The notes beneath the pieces are model-generated. The model had not been told where the DNA came from. It worked only from the letters and a program-made list of their open reading frames with translations, and made no database searches. Positions 8,497 to 19,351 of a stretch of DNA of 43,236 nt are shown in pieces. The position numbers were made by a program, and so were the translations under genes. Numbering within the stretch: position 1 is the first letter of the stretch; every line of letters begins with the position of its first letter. The DNA is from Bacillota bacterium. Its GTDB lineage: Bacteria > Bacillota > UBA5301. Location of the stretch: positions 1 through 43,236 of the forward strand of contig JAAYHC010000023.1 of assembly GCA_012735535.1 (NCBI GenBank), written 5' to 3'.

Positions 8497-9573
8497 CTAA
8501 AAAGCCAAGCGCTGCTCGATTTGTTGACTTACTTGTTCCCAAGTCCAGTAAGTGCGCAGATGCAAACTGCCCAATCTCGCTTTCTCCCGGGCAGCCGCAT
8601 AATTGTTGTAGACAAAACGCATCGCCTCGCGCAGCTCGCTGAGGCTCGGTTCAAACCAGAACGGCCGACCGACCGTGCGTACGCCGCCAATTAAAGCCGG
8701 GTCGATCTCTCGCACTTTGCCGCGGACAAAGTACACCATATCGCTGTTGGCATATTCGGGCACCGGACCATAAAATGAGGTGATCGTCGGGATACCGCAA
8801 GCCAAAGCCTCGGCAACCGGCAGACAAAAACCCTCGGTTCGGTACGGATGCACCAAACAATGGCAGGCCCGGTAGATCCCCGGAATTTGCGTTGCGGAAA
8901 TCTCATCATACAAATAGAGGATTTCCGGGCGACTGGGATCACGACTAAGCGCATCAAGATAGGTCGAGCGACCGTAGAAAAAATCTTTGATGACCAGGCA
9001 GACATCTTCCCGCGGGCTGAATTCCTCGAAAAACGCTCGGAGCAATAAATCGAAACCTTTACGGCCGCCCGCCCGCGTTCCACCGACATAGAGAAACCGA
9101 AAGCTGCGTCTGGTCGGCAAGCGCGCCGCGGGCACATCCGGATTAAACAGGTCCGGCTCAACTCCACAGGGGATGACGTGTAGTTTAGCCAGTGGGATGC
9201 CGCTACGCAGAAATACATCCCGCACAAAATTGGAATACACCCAGATCTCATCCGGTTCGGTCTGCAAAGGGCGCACCCAGTCCACCGGTAAGAAGCCGTA
9301 CTCCCACGGTAGAATGACCGCCAAACGGCCATTCGCCGGACGATGAAACTCGGGCGGATAGACATGCCGCACGGTAAGCCCGTCGGGAACCGGACCAGGC
9401 AGCCCTAAGAGCGGACGATACCGGGCATCCTCGCTGATATTAGGCATCTGACCGCCGCGCTTAATCGCGCTTACGGTTACCCCCCGGCGTAGTAAAGCTA
9501 AGGCCGTCTCACGGTTAAAATGAGCAAAACTATGATAAGTGAAGAATTCGCCTTCGATCGTAATCGGACGCAT
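8497..9573 (-). CDS. GT4-family glycosyltransferase (tandem paralogue 1)
   Basis: A GT-B glycosyltransferase of about 358 aa. The track start at 9603 overlaps the previous gene; the ATG at 9573 (MRPITIEGEFFTYHSFAHFNRE), preceded by AGAGGGGA and 4 bases past the upstream stop, is more likely. It shares the layout of its two downstream paralogues: DEIWVYSNFVRDVFLRSG, RFLYVGGTRAGGRKGFDLL and CLVHPYRTEGFCLPVAEALACG. Paralogy is older than that between the other two. The hexapeptide after the GT loop (GGTRAGGRKGFD) is a typical phosphate-binding segment of GT4 enzymes. Specificity is unknown. Confidence 0.87.
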   Translation of the reverse strand: MRPITIEGEFFTYHSFAHFNRETALALLRRGVTVSAIKRGGQMPNISEDARYRPLLGLPGPVPDGLTVRHVYPPEFHRPANGRLAVILPWEYGFLPVDWVRPLQTEPDEIWVYSNFVRDVFLRSGIPLAKLHVIPCGVEPDLFNPDVPAARLPTRRSFRFLYVGGTRAGGRKGFDLLLRAFFEEFSPREDVCLVIKDFFYGRSTYLDALSRDPSRPEILYLYDEISATQIPGIYRACHCLVHPYRTEGFCLPVAEALACGIPTITSFYGPVPEYANSDMVYFVRGKVREIDPALIGGVRTVGRPFWFEPSLSELREAMRFVYNNYAAAREKARLGSLHLRTYWTWEQVSQQIEQRLAF

Positions 9574-9577
9574 GCTC

Positions 9578-10825
9578 TTATCCCCTCTGGGCAAACCAGA
9601 CATATCTGGCCGCCCACTGGATTTTGCGGATCAGTTCGTTGGCTGTGGACTCTTGGACTAAAGTTTGCCGGATCAGTCCGGCCTTGTTATGCCAGACGAG
9701 GCGCTCCCAGACTTTTGACCACACCATAAACGCATAGGTAAATGCACCCATGGCCTGGATCGCGGCATTCCAGGTTGACTCCGGATACAAACGCAAGACC
9801 TCAACCGGTTTGGCGAGGATATCCAAGTCCGAGAACTGGGTCAGCGAAGAGACAATCCGATCGGCATCTCGATCTGACAAACGATTAGCCTCACCCAAAA
9901 ATGAGTTCAGATCCCTGCGAGCAATCCAAGTCAAGCTTTCGGGCAAGCCGGAGTAGACCTGTGGGGGTACCCGGTGCGCGAGAGAACCATTGGCCCCACC
10001 GAGCTGGGTCAAGGCTTCGCGGAATTGAGCGAGGGCGGTAAGATTGCGCCCTTCTCTGCTGATCAAGTGTCCTCGGCCGGTCGCTTCGTAATAGTTAAGC
10101 GTTTTCAGATATCGATAATACTCGTATAAGGCCTGACCCGTGCTGACAAAAAGACCGACGAGCTGATCCCGCCAGCCCTCTTGCTGTTTATAGGCCAAGA
10201 TAAAACGGTCACAAAAGCCGCGAAATGGACTGAGATCGGAGATTCTGGTTGAGTTTTTCAGATGGTCGTCAACTTCCAGGTTTGTGTAATGATTTGATTT
10301 GCCGAAATAATGGGAGATGCTGGTATATGAGTAGTGCAAGATTGGATTGGTCAGGTTCACCACCGGCCCGTTAACAGCCACAGACTCATGCACATGAAAG
10401 GCTTGGAAAGCACCGGCATCTTTACGAAACAAGCGTAGCTGCCAATCAGGATACCAACCGCATCCTTTCACCCAGTGTCCCAGAAAGATATTACGGCGGG
10501 GAAAGCGATAGCCTAGCGCCTGTGGTGATGCTAGTACGGATTGAATCTCAGCTATAGTCTCCGGTGGCAACACCTCGTCGGCATCAATGCTTAAAACCCA
10601 GGAGTGCGCGGCTTGGCTGATAGCAAAGTTTTTCTGCTCGGCAAAACCCGGCCACGGCCGTTGAATTACCTTATCCGTATAGCGCCTGGCTATCTCGACC
10701 GTATTATCCGAACTCAGCGCATCGACGACAACAATCTCATTAACCCAGCGCAAAGAATCCAGACAGCGTGCCAAATCTGCCGCCGCATTCTTGACAATTA
10801 GAACCGCAGATACCTGTTCCAACAA
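9578..10825 (-). CDS. GT2-family (WaaE/KdtX-like) glycosyltransferase with extra C-terminal domain
   Basis: Residues 1-250 form a GT-A catalytic domain of the WaaE/KdtX type: VSAVLIVKNAAADLARCLDSL, EIVVVDALSSDNT, the metal-binding DXD as SIDADEVLPPE, and RLFRKDAGAFQ.FHVHESV. Such enzymes add hexoses to lipid-linked cores or to proteins. Residues about 265-415 are an extra alpha-helical region (LTALAQFREALTQLGG ... NAAIQAMGAFTYAFMVWSKVWERLVWHN) that I do not recognise. Start codons are TTG (10825 or 10822) behind AGGGG. It is the first gene of the glycosyltransferase block and follows the promoter candidate and dyad at 10823-10865. Family call is firm; role in a spore glycan is inferred from context. 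Confidence 0.83.
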   Translation of the reverse strand: MLEQVSAVLIVKNAAADLARCLDSLRWVNEIVVVDALSSDNTVEIARRYTDKVIQRPWPGFAEQKNFAISQAAHSWVLSIDADEVLPPETIAEIQSVLASPQALGYRFPRRNIFLGHWVKGCGWYPDWQLRLFRKDAGAFQAFHVHESVAVNGPVVNLTNPILHYSYTSISHYFGKSNHYTNLEVDDHLKNSTRISDLSPFRGFCDRFILAYKQQEGWRDQLVGLFVSTGQALYEYYRYLKTLNYYEATGRGHLISREGRNLTALAQFREALTQLGGANGSLAHRVPPQVYSGLPESLTWIARRDLNSFLGEANRLSDRDADRIVSSLTQFSDLDILAKPVEVLRLYPESTWNAAIQAMGAFTYAFMVWSKVWERLVWHNKAGLIRQTLVQESTANELIRKIQWAARYVWFAQRG

Positions 10826-10861
10826 TGAACCCCTGCCTTTCCGGCGATTCTCGGTTCATTG
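10823..10861. repeat. Perfect 9-bp inverted repeat around the GT2 gene start
   Basis: CAATGAACC (10823-10831) and GGTTCATTG (10853-10861) are perfect inverted copies separated by 21 bases. One arm covers the ribosome site and TTG start of the GT2 gene; the other overlaps the candidate -10 box. It could be an operator or, if transcribed from further upstream, an RNA hairpin that hides the start. Function unknown. Confidence 0.6.
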
Positions 10862-10884
10862 TATGCTCCGGTCCCAGGGTAGGT
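10858..10884 (-). promoter_or_regulatory. Candidate sigma-E/sigma-K promoter of the glycosyltransferase block
   Basis: Minus strand CATACAAT (10858-10865) equals the sigma-E -10 consensus CATACAnT. An AC lies 17 bases upstream, fitting the sigma-K pattern AC-N16/17-CATAnnnTA apart from the last base. The sigma-E -35 ATA is present but 19 bases away, longer than ideal. The surrounding bases, CCG-AGCATACAAT-AA, are shared almost exactly with the spoIIP promoter (25410-25417). No convincing sigma-A promoter is seen in this gap. Confidence 0.5.
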
Positions 10885-10920
10885 TATTGCGATTGGAGTC
10901 CACATCCGCCTGAGCAAAGC

Positions 10921-10956
10921 AAAATAAAAACCCGACCTCTGACTTGAAGCCGGGTT
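10921..10956 (-). terminator. Rho-independent terminator after rpsU
   Basis: Minus-strand stem AACCCGGC/GTCGGGTT (8 pairs with one G-U), 12-base loop, then TTTTTATTTT. It lies 26 bases past the rpsU stop and separates rpsU from the glycosyltransferase block. Confidence 0.88.
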
Positions 10957-10981
10957 ATCAAGCACATTATCTCTTTGTTAC

Positions 10982-11170
10982 TTAACCACGATGCCGCTTT
11001 GCTTTCTTTCGGTTAGCTTCCGCTTTCTTTTTCCGACGAACGCTGGGCGACTCATAATGCTCGCGCTTGCGAACTTCGGACAAAATACCGGATTTGGCGC
11101 ATTGCCGCTTAAACCGACGAAGGGCATGGTCCAAACTTTCATTTTCATGGACTTTGACTTCTGCCACCAC
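10982..11170 (-). CDS. rpsU: 30S ribosomal protein S21
   Basis: Small basic protein of the 30S platform near the anti-Shine-Dalgarno helix. [54 protein letters not shown] is the canonical S21 sequence over its full length. Two adjacent GTG codons (11170 and 11167) can start it; the second gives the family's usual MAEVKV- N-terminus, behind GGAGGGGGG. It has its own consensus promoter and terminator, so it is at least partly independent of the heat-shock operon upstream. The overlapping track ORF 10978-11172 is a shadow. Confidence 0.96.
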   Translation of the reverse strand: MVAEVKVHENESLDHALRRFKRQCAKSGILSEVRKREHYESPSVRRKKKAEANRKKAKRHRG

Positions 11171-11201
11171 ACACTACCCCCCTCCGTACACCATGTTCAC
11201 A

Positions 11202-11231
11202 ATTATACTTTATACTCAGCGGGGGTGTCAA
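11202..11231 (-). promoter_or_regulatory. Sigma-A promoter of rpsU
   Basis: Minus strand TTGACA (11226-11231) and TATAAT (11202-11207), both perfect, spaced by 18 bases. The start point falls about 25 bases before the rpsU ribosome site, in the gap after hit. Confidence 0.85.
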
Positions 11232-11247
11232 CAAAGCAATGGGACAC

Positions 11248-11595
11248 TCACCCAGGAGGCCAACCCAAGTTTCTCCCTCCTAAGAGGTGGAAATGGAGGT
11301 GCAAAACTGTTTGCCCGGCCTGTTCACCACAGTTATTAACCAGTCGATAGCCGTCTTCGGAGATGCCAAGCTTCCTAGCAATATCCCGGGCGACCGTGGC
11401 AATCCTCCCAACGATATTGGCATCCTGATCCCATAACGCGTCCAAGCTCTGGATGTGTTTACGCGGAATGATCAGAATATGCACCGGAGCCTGCGGATTG
11501 AGATCCCGAAACGCAACTACCTGACTATCCTCATAAACCAAATCGGCTTTCAGCTCGCCTTTGGCAATCTTGCAAAAAACGCAATCCGTTGTCAC
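11248..11595 (-). CDS. HIT-family (HINT-like) nucleotide-binding protein
   Basis: Histidine-triad protein of about 115 aa. It starts CVFCKIAKGELKADLVYED, the zinc-type start of the HINT branch, and has the catalytic triad HLHFHLLGG near its end. Members hydrolyse adenosine phosphoramidates or similar AMP conjugates. The track start (11631) lies inside mtaB; the GTG at 11595 has a perfect GGAGGTGA site and overlaps the mtaB stop as GTGA. It is the last gene of the hrcA-dnaK operon, its usual place in Clostridia. The physiological substrate is unknown. Confidence 0.93.
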   Translation of the reverse strand: MTTDCVFCKIAKGELKADLVYEDSQVVAFRDLNPQAPVHILIIPRKHIQSLDALWDQDANIVGRIATVARDIARKLGISEDGYRLVNNCGEQAGQTVLHLHFHLLGGRNLGWPPG

Positions 11596-12941
11596 GGTGT
11601 CACCTCCTTGTCCGATAGTACTCCCCCACACCCTGCTGCGGTTGCGGACTCAATAATCACCGGTACCAGCGCACCGATCGAAAGCTCAGCCGGAACCTGG
11701 TTATATGGCACCTTAACTCGTATGTAATTTTCCGTATACCCTTGGCCAATTCCTGCCGAAAGCTCTTCAATTAGCACCGTAACCGTACGGCCAACGAACC
11801 GACGATGGAAACTCTCGCTCAACTCATGCCCAACGGCAATCAACTTCCGGCTCCGCAGATTCTTGACCTTCGTGCTAACTTGATCAGGCATTTTCGCCGC
11901 CGGTGTACCGCTGCGCGGCGAGTATGGAAAGACATGCAGTCTGGAAAAACCAACTTCCCGAACAAAAGCCACCGTCTCGTTGAACTCGGCTTCCGTTTCT
12001 CCCGGAAAACCGACGATGATGTCGGTGGTCAAGCCCAGATCAGGATTTAAGTTTCTAGCTTGGTTAACGATCGCCAAATAGTCACTCGGCGTGTATTTGC
12101 GTCTCATCCGGGCCAAAACTCCGGCGCTACCGGACTGCAACGGCATATGCAGATGTGCACAAACCTTGGGATGTTGGGTGACTAATTCCAGTAGTTCCGG
12201 TGTGACATCGGTCGGCTCGACCGAGCTCAAGCGGAGGCGCGCCAGCCCGGGAAGCTCCACAATTTTGCGGGTGATCTCAGCCAGGGATGACGGAGGTTGC
12301 AGATCCTTGCCATATGAGGAAAGATGAATACCGGTCAAGACAATCTCTTTATAACCCTCTGCGACCAGTTTTTCAGCGGTGGATAAAACCGCTTGAACCT
12401 CTCTGCTCCGCTCCGGTCCTCGCGCGTACGGTACCTTGCAATATGCGCAAAACTGTTGGCAGCCCTCCTGAATCTTTAAGACCGCGCGCACTTTTTCCAC
12501 AAACGACGAAACTACCAACTCTTCAAAAGTGCGATCTTTGAGGGGGGAAACCAGATTGCGCACGGCCGAAGGTTCCTTCTCTCGCAGGGCTTGGATCACC
12601 AAGTCCACGAGCTCACCGCGGCGTTGGGTACCCACCACAATCGACACCCCTGGTATTTCAGCCACTTTAGCAGCCTGCGTCTGAGCATAGCACCCGAAGA
12701 CCGCTACCACCGCCTGAGGATGTTCGCGAACAATGCGCCTGATCAGCTGACGCGATTTCTTGTCGGCAACATTGGTGACCGTACAGGTATTTATAAGATA
12801 AACCTCGGCAGGTTCTTCCGGAGGCACGACCACAAAACCACGAGCGGCAAAAGCTTCCAAGACCGCCTCGGTATCATACTGGTTTACTTTGCAGCCGAGA
12901 GTAAGCGCGGTCACCCTCGGTTTGTGTTCATCAACAAACAT
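11592..12941 (-). CDS. mtaB: tRNA (t6A37-C2) methylthiotransferase MtaB
   Basis: Radical-SAM enzyme that converts t6A to ms2t6A at position 37 of ANN-decoding tRNAs. The N-terminal UPF0004 domain (TLGCKVNQYDTEAVLEAF, with further cysteines in INTCTVTN and VFGCYAQ) binds one 4Fe-4S cluster. The radical-SAM motif is CQQFCAYCKVPYARGPERS, and a TRAM domain closes the protein (VGRTVTVLIEEL). Length of 449 aa is usual. Start is ATG 12941, or the GTG one codon before; GAGG precedes. TLGCKVNQYDTE at the N-terminus is characteristic of MtaB, rather than MiaB or RimO. Lies in the rsmE-mtaB-hit order common in Firmicutes. Confidence 0.94.
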   Translation of the reverse strand: MFVDEHKPRVTALTLGCKVNQYDTEAVLEAFAARGFVVVPPEEPAEVYLINTCTVTNVADKKSRQLIRRIVREHPQAVVAVFGCYAQTQAAKVAEIPGVSIVVGTQRRGELVDLVIQALREKEPSAVRNLVSPLKDRTFEELVVSSFVEKVRAVLKIQEGCQQFCAYCKVPYARGPERSREVQAVLSTAEKLVAEGYKEIVLTGIHLSSYGKDLQPPSSLAEITRKIVELPGLARLRLSSVEPTDVTPELLELVTQHPKVCAHLHMPLQSGSAGVLARMRRKYTPSDYLAIVNQARNLNPDLGLTTDIIVGFPGETEAEFNETVAFVREVGFSRLHVFPYSPRSGTPAAKMPDQVSTKVKNLRSRKLIAVGHELSESFHRRFVGRTVTVLIEELSAGIGQGYTENYIRVKVPYNQVPAELSIGALVPVIIESATAAGCGGVLSDKEVTP

Positions 12942-12946
12942 CACTG

Positions 12947-13702
12947 TTAACCTCGTGGCATAATCTGATCATATTCATACATAATCATACTGATCATGGC
13001 TAATCCGGCGGTCTCGGTCCGCAAAATTCGCGGCCCCAGGGATACCGGTTTAGCCAATTTAGATAACACGGCCAACTCGCTTTCTGAGAAACTGCCCTCC
13101 GGACCGATATAGATCACGATCCGGTCCGGCCGGGACGGGGCTGCACGCAGCACCTGCTTAAGCGGTGCAGCACTCTTTTCAGCAGCCAGGAGATGTAGCC
13201 CCTGGCCGAAGGCTTCATGGGCTAGGAGTTCGGACAACTGCTGAACCGGCCAGACGCGGGGAATGATCAAACGGTCGGCCTGGGCAGCAGCCTCAGCGGC
13301 AATCTTTTGCCACCGGCTCACCTTCTGAGCGGCTTTGGACGGGTCATATCTAGCCACACTATGTTGACAGGCCAAAGGCACTATTTCCGCAACGCCCAAT
13401 TCAGTAGCCTTCTGCACAACCAAGTCCATTTTATCGCCTTTTGGTAACCCCTGCACGAGGACGACCTTTATTGACGGTTCGCCGGCGGCGGGCAAAGCCC
13501 GAACCACCTGGGCGGTGGTAGCGGCCGGATCAGCCCGCAGAATCCGAGCTAAAAAAAGGCTCCCGTGGGCATCAACCACCTCAAACTCAGCCCCATCTTT
13601 CAGCCGTAAGACCTTGACTAGGTGCGCTGATTCGTTGCGGTCCAGCTCAAACTCGGCGGAAAGGTTTAACACCGTTGCAACGAAGACCCGGGGCAAACTC
13701 AT
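12947..13702 (-). CDS. rsmE: 16S rRNA (uracil-1498-N3)-methyltransferase RsmE
   Basis: SPOUT-class SAM-dependent methyltransferase acting on 16S rRNA U1498. The N-terminal PUA-like domain runs from LPRVFVATVLN to about residue 70; the knotted SPOUT domain holds LVQGLPKGDKMDLVVQKATELG, IYIGPEGSFSESEL and the final LGPRILRTETAGLAMISMI, which forms the cofactor knot. The track start at 13738 is too early; ATG 13702 overlaps the prmA stop (ATGA) and follows GGAGGGG. About 251 aa. Confidence 0.95.
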   Translation of the reverse strand: MSLPRVFVATVLNLSAEFELDRNESAHLVKVLRLKDGAEFEVVDAHGSLFLARILRADPAATTAQVVRALPAAGEPSIKVVLVQGLPKGDKMDLVVQKATELGVAEIVPLACQHSVARYDPSKAAQKVSRWQKIAAEAAAQADRLIIPRVWPVQQLSELLAHEAFGQGLHLLAAEKSAAPLKQVLRAAPSRPDRIVIYIGPEGSFSESELAVLSKLAKPVSLGPRILRTETAGLAMISMIMYEYDQIMPRG

Positions 13703-14595
13703 TGCTCCCCTCCTAGCTGAGCCCAATAAGCCACCCAATTCTCTTTTTCGGCTTTTTTGATTATCCGATACCCTTGCTGGCAGAGGACCATTTCAACCTG
13801 AGGAGACTTACCGGAGACAATGCCGGAAGTAATCAAGCCGGCCCCTGGATTGGACAACTTCACAAAAACCGGGGCCAGCTCGCAGATTACCTCAGCTAAG
13901 ATGTTGGCAACAATCAGCGAAAAGCCACCTTCCGGCAGGACGGCAGGGTCTGCACAGCGGACATCGGCCCGAACCTCATTGGCCGCTAGATTCGCTTTGG
14001 CCACTTCCACGGCAATGGGATCGATATCGCAAGCAACCAGGTCAGTAAAGCCAAGCCGGGACAGGGCAATGGTCAAGATTCCGCTGCCGGTCCCGGCATC
14101 AAGAGCTTTCCCGGCTACCGGAACCTCCTCTAAGAGCTCCAGGCAGAGCTGCGTGGTCGGGTGTAGCCCGGTACCAAAGGCCTGCCCGGGCCGGAGATAG
14201 ATGGGGAATCTGTCGGAACTCATCACCGCCGGTTTCTCCGGATAAATCACCCAGCGATTCCCTACCAGCAGCTCCGCAAAACCGATCGAGTTGGTACTCA
14301 GCCAGGCTTCATCGGAAATCTCCCTGACTGTAACCTGCTCGGCCCCGACCAGTTCTTGAAGCTCCTTTACCACCTGCCGACCTTGCTCGTTGGCCAGCCA
14401 GTATCCGATTAAGGCATTACATTCGGTATTGGGCATGCGCTCCGGACGACATTCTTCCGGCAGCTGGGCTTGGAGCGATAAGAAAACGCCGGGGTCACAT
14501 TCCTGGACGCCCCCGGCACCTAATTCCAGCATCCGATACAGAACCAGCTCGCGATTATCCTGGTTAACCCGGACCGTGATCTCCAACCACTGCAT
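13699..14595 (-). CDS. prmA: Ribosomal protein L11 methyltransferase PrmA
   Basis: SAM-dependent trimethyltransferase for ribosomal protein L11. The N-terminal L11-binding domain ([18 protein letters not shown]) is followed by a Rossmann domain with FPIYLRPGQAFGTGLHPTTQLCLELL, motif I ALDAGTGSGILTIALSRLG, and the substrate loop IVANILAEVI. 298 aa, usual length. The start codon overlaps the dnaJ stop (TAATG). PrmA after dnaJ is the classic arrangement in Gram-positive heat-shock operons. Confidence 0.95.
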   Translation of the reverse strand: MQWLEITVRVNQDNRELVLYRMLELGAGGVQECDPGVFLSLQAQLPEECRPERMPNTECNALIGYWLANEQGRQVVKELQELVGAEQVTVREISDEAWLSTNSIGFAELLVGNRWVIYPEKPAVMSSDRFPIYLRPGQAFGTGLHPTTQLCLELLEEVPVAGKALDAGTGSGILTIALSRLGFTDLVACDIDPIAVEVAKANLAANEVRADVRCADPAVLPEGGFSLIVANILAEVICELAPVFVKLSNPGAGLITSGIVSGKSPQVEMVLCQQGYRIIKKAEKENWVAYWAQLGGEQ

Positions 14596-15755
14596 TACCG
14601 TGCCTCCCCCGAATTGCGGAATGCATCCCTTACTTTACCAAAAAAGCTTTTATCTTCGTGTTCCGGAAGATCCTCCCCCGAGGCCTCCGCAAAGGCCCGT
14701 AACAGTTTGCGCTGCTCGTCGGAGAGTTTGATCGGTGTAACCACCTTCACCTGTACATGCTGATCGCCACGGCGAAAGCCACGTAGATCAGGGATGCCTT
14801 TTTCGCGCAGCCGAAAGACGGTTCCGGTCTGGGTACCTTCTGGGATGTTGATCTTGGTTTCGCCATCTAAGGTCGGGACCTTAATCACCCCACCGAGCGC
14901 AGCCTGAACAAAGCTAATCGGCACCTCGACATAAATGTGGGTCCCTTCCCGCCTAAAGATCTTATGCGGCTTGACCGTGATAAACACATAAAGGTCTCCG
15001 GGCGGTCCGCCTCTGGTGCCGGCATCACCTTCTCCGGCGACCCGCAGACGGTGGCCGCTGTCCACACCCGGCGGAATTTTGATGGTCAGTTTTTTGCGAT
15101 TCTGCACTCGGCCTGCACCACGACATTTTTTACAGGGGGTTTCGATCGTTTTACCCTCCCCACGACAGGCCGGGCAGGTGCGCACCGAAGTAAAATGGCC
15201 GAAAGCCGTCCGTTGCACGTTGGTAACCTGCCCGCTGCCGCCGCAGGTTGAACATGTTTTGATCGGCGTGCCGGGTTCGGCCTGATTGCCATGACAATGG
15301 GGGCATGTCTCTTCGCGCAAGATTTCTATTTTTTTATCCGCACCAAAAGCAGCTTCTTCTAAAGTAATCTCCAAGTCATACCGGAGATCGTCGCCCTTGC
15401 GCGGCCCCTGGCGGGAACCGGCACCGCGCATACCGCCCATGCCCCCGCCAAAAAAGACATCAAAGATGTCACTAAAGTCAAAGTCAACACCACCGAAACC
15501 ACCAAAGCCGCCCGGCCCGGCACCGGCCCCGTCAAAAGCGGCATGCCCAAACTGATCGTACTTGGCTCGCGCTTCCGGGTCTCCGAGCACTTGGTAGGCT
15601 TCGGCGATCTCCTTGAACTTTTCTTCGGCCGCGGGATCATCCTTATTGACATCGGGGTGATACTTCCGGGCCAATTTACGATAAGCCTTTTTTATCTCAT
15701 CCGCCGAAGCGGTACGATCTACACCTAGTACTTCGTAATAATCTCGTTTTGCCAA
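14595..15755 (-). CDS. dnaJ: Chaperone DnaJ (Hsp40)
   Basis: Co-chaperone that delivers substrates to DnaK and stimulates its ATPase. The J domain ([37 protein letters not shown]) carries the HPD motif. Then come a Gly/Phe-rich linker, four CxxCxGxG zinc modules ([32 protein letters not shown]; the first has N in place of the second G) and the C-terminal substrate domains. 386 aa, full length. Lies 22 bases after dnaK. Confidence 0.97.
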   Translation of the reverse strand: MAKRDYYEVLGVDRTASADEIKKAYRKLARKYHPDVNKDDPAAEEKFKEIAEAYQVLGDPEARAKYDQFGHAAFDGAGAGPGGFGGFGGVDFDFSDIFDVFFGGGMGGMRGAGSRQGPRKGDDLRYDLEITLEEAAFGADKKIEILREETCPHCHGNQAEPGTPIKTCSTCGGSGQVTNVQRTAFGHFTSVRTCPACRGEGKTIETPCKKCRGAGRVQNRKKLTIKIPPGVDSGHRLRVAGEGDAGTRGGPPGDLYVFITVKPHKIFRREGTHIYVEVPISFVQAALGGVIKVPTLDGETKINIPEGTQTGTVFRLREKGIPDLRGFRRGDQHVQVKVVTPIKLSDEQRKLLRAFAEASGEDLPEHEDKSFFGKVRDAFRNSGEAR

Positions 15756-15777
15756 AGACTAGCACCGTCCAAACGCC

Positions 15778-18185
<2,408 letters not shown>

Positions 18186-18278
18186 CTCATCTACCTCCCT
18201 GTCAGTGAAATACCGCTACCAAATGGTAACGGTTAGCGACCCAGTACCAGAAAAAACTTGTCAATAATGAGTCGTCCT

Positions 18279-19301
18279 CTAAACCGTATCCTCAAGCAAC
18301 TCGCTCAAGACCTCGGCAAAGAAGGCGACGGTCGCCGTAGCCTTAGCGTAATCGAGACGAGTCGGGCCAAAGACGCCGATCGTACCGATAATCTCACCAT
18401 TATATTCATATGTGGCCGTCACCAGGCTGCATTCTTGAAACTCGTCAACCCTGTTTTCCTTTCCGATGCGCACTTTAAGCCCGCTGGTCTTCGCATCTTC
18501 CGAGAGGACATCCAACAGAATCCCCTTGGTTTCGACGGCCCGCAATAGCGACTTTACCTTGTTAATATCCATAAATTCAGGATGATCAAGCATATGAGCC
18601 GTGCCCTCAATTAAGACCTGATCGCCCTTGGGGCTGCGTCGGCCAAACAGCACCTCCAGCAGGTCCTCTGCCAACACTCTGTCAGGAATCAAGCTCTTGG
18701 CGGCCTGATACAAACTAGGGTTGATCTCACTCAGGTCTTTACCGCGCAAAATCGTACTTAGTTCGATACCCAATTGGGTCAACTCCGTATGGCTCAGCGG
18801 AGTTGACATCTGCACCGTGGCATTCTCGATAAAATTCGGCTCGGTGACCAAAACGGCAAAAGCGTGATGGTCGTCCATGCTGATCAAGCCGAGGTTTTTA
18901 AAGACTCGTTTGGATTGAAGGGGCGCGATCATGACCGAAGTATACTGGGTCATGGCCGATAGGAGCTGGACGGCACTATGCAACAGGCGATCAATCTCCT
19001 GACCGGACAATGATAAGCCGGCCCGGACCGAACCGGCTTGTTCTTCGGGAATCACGGCCGGCTCCATCAAAACATCGACATAAAAACGGTATCCCAGGTC
19101 GGATGGTATCCGTCCGGCCGAGGTATGCGGCTGTTCGAGATATCCCGCCTCCTCTAGCTCATACATCTCATTGCGAATCGTCGCCGGACTTACTCCCAAG
19201 TTATATTTGCGCGCAATCGTCCGCGAGCCTACCGGCTCGGCTGTGCTGATATAGTCATGGATAATCGCCTGTAAAATCAGTTTTTGTCTTTCATTAAACA
19301 T
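18279..19301 (-). CDS. hrcA: Heat-inducible transcription repressor HrcA
   Basis: DNA-binding repressor of class I heat-shock genes; it binds CIRCE and is kept active by GroEL. The winged-helix domain is at the N-terminus (FNERQKLILQAIIHDYISTAEPVGSRTIARKYNLGVSPATIRNEMYELEE), followed by the GAF-like dimerisation domain. The track start (19358) is inside the CIRCE element; the ATG at 19301 fits the family and has GGGGGTG upstream. About 340 aa. It represses its own operon through the operator at 19352-19378. Confidence 0.96.
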   Translation of the reverse strand: MFNERQKLILQAIIHDYISTAEPVGSRTIARKYNLGVSPATIRNEMYELEEAGYLEQPHTSAGRIPSDLGYRFYVDVLMEPAVIPEEQAGSVRAGLSLSGQEIDRLLHSAVQLLSAMTQYTSVMIAPLQSKRVFKNLGLISMDDHHAFAVLVTEPNFIENATVQMSTPLSHTELTQLGIELSTILRGKDLSEINPSLYQAAKSLIPDRVLAEDLLEVLFGRRSPKGDQVLIEGTAHMLDHPEFMDINKVKSLLRAVETKGILLDVLSEDAKTSGLKVRIGKENRVDEFQECSLVTATYEYNGEIIGTIGVFGPTRLDYAKATATVAFFAEVLSELLEDTV

Positions 19302-19351
19302 GCCGAGCACCCCCGTAGGTGACCGGGTCCCTCCGTTTGTTACTCTCCTTA

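Noticed and set aside
10978-11172. Track [18 protein letters not shown]... overlapping rpsU
   Set aside because: It is rpsU read in another frame; the S21 frame is canonical over its full length.
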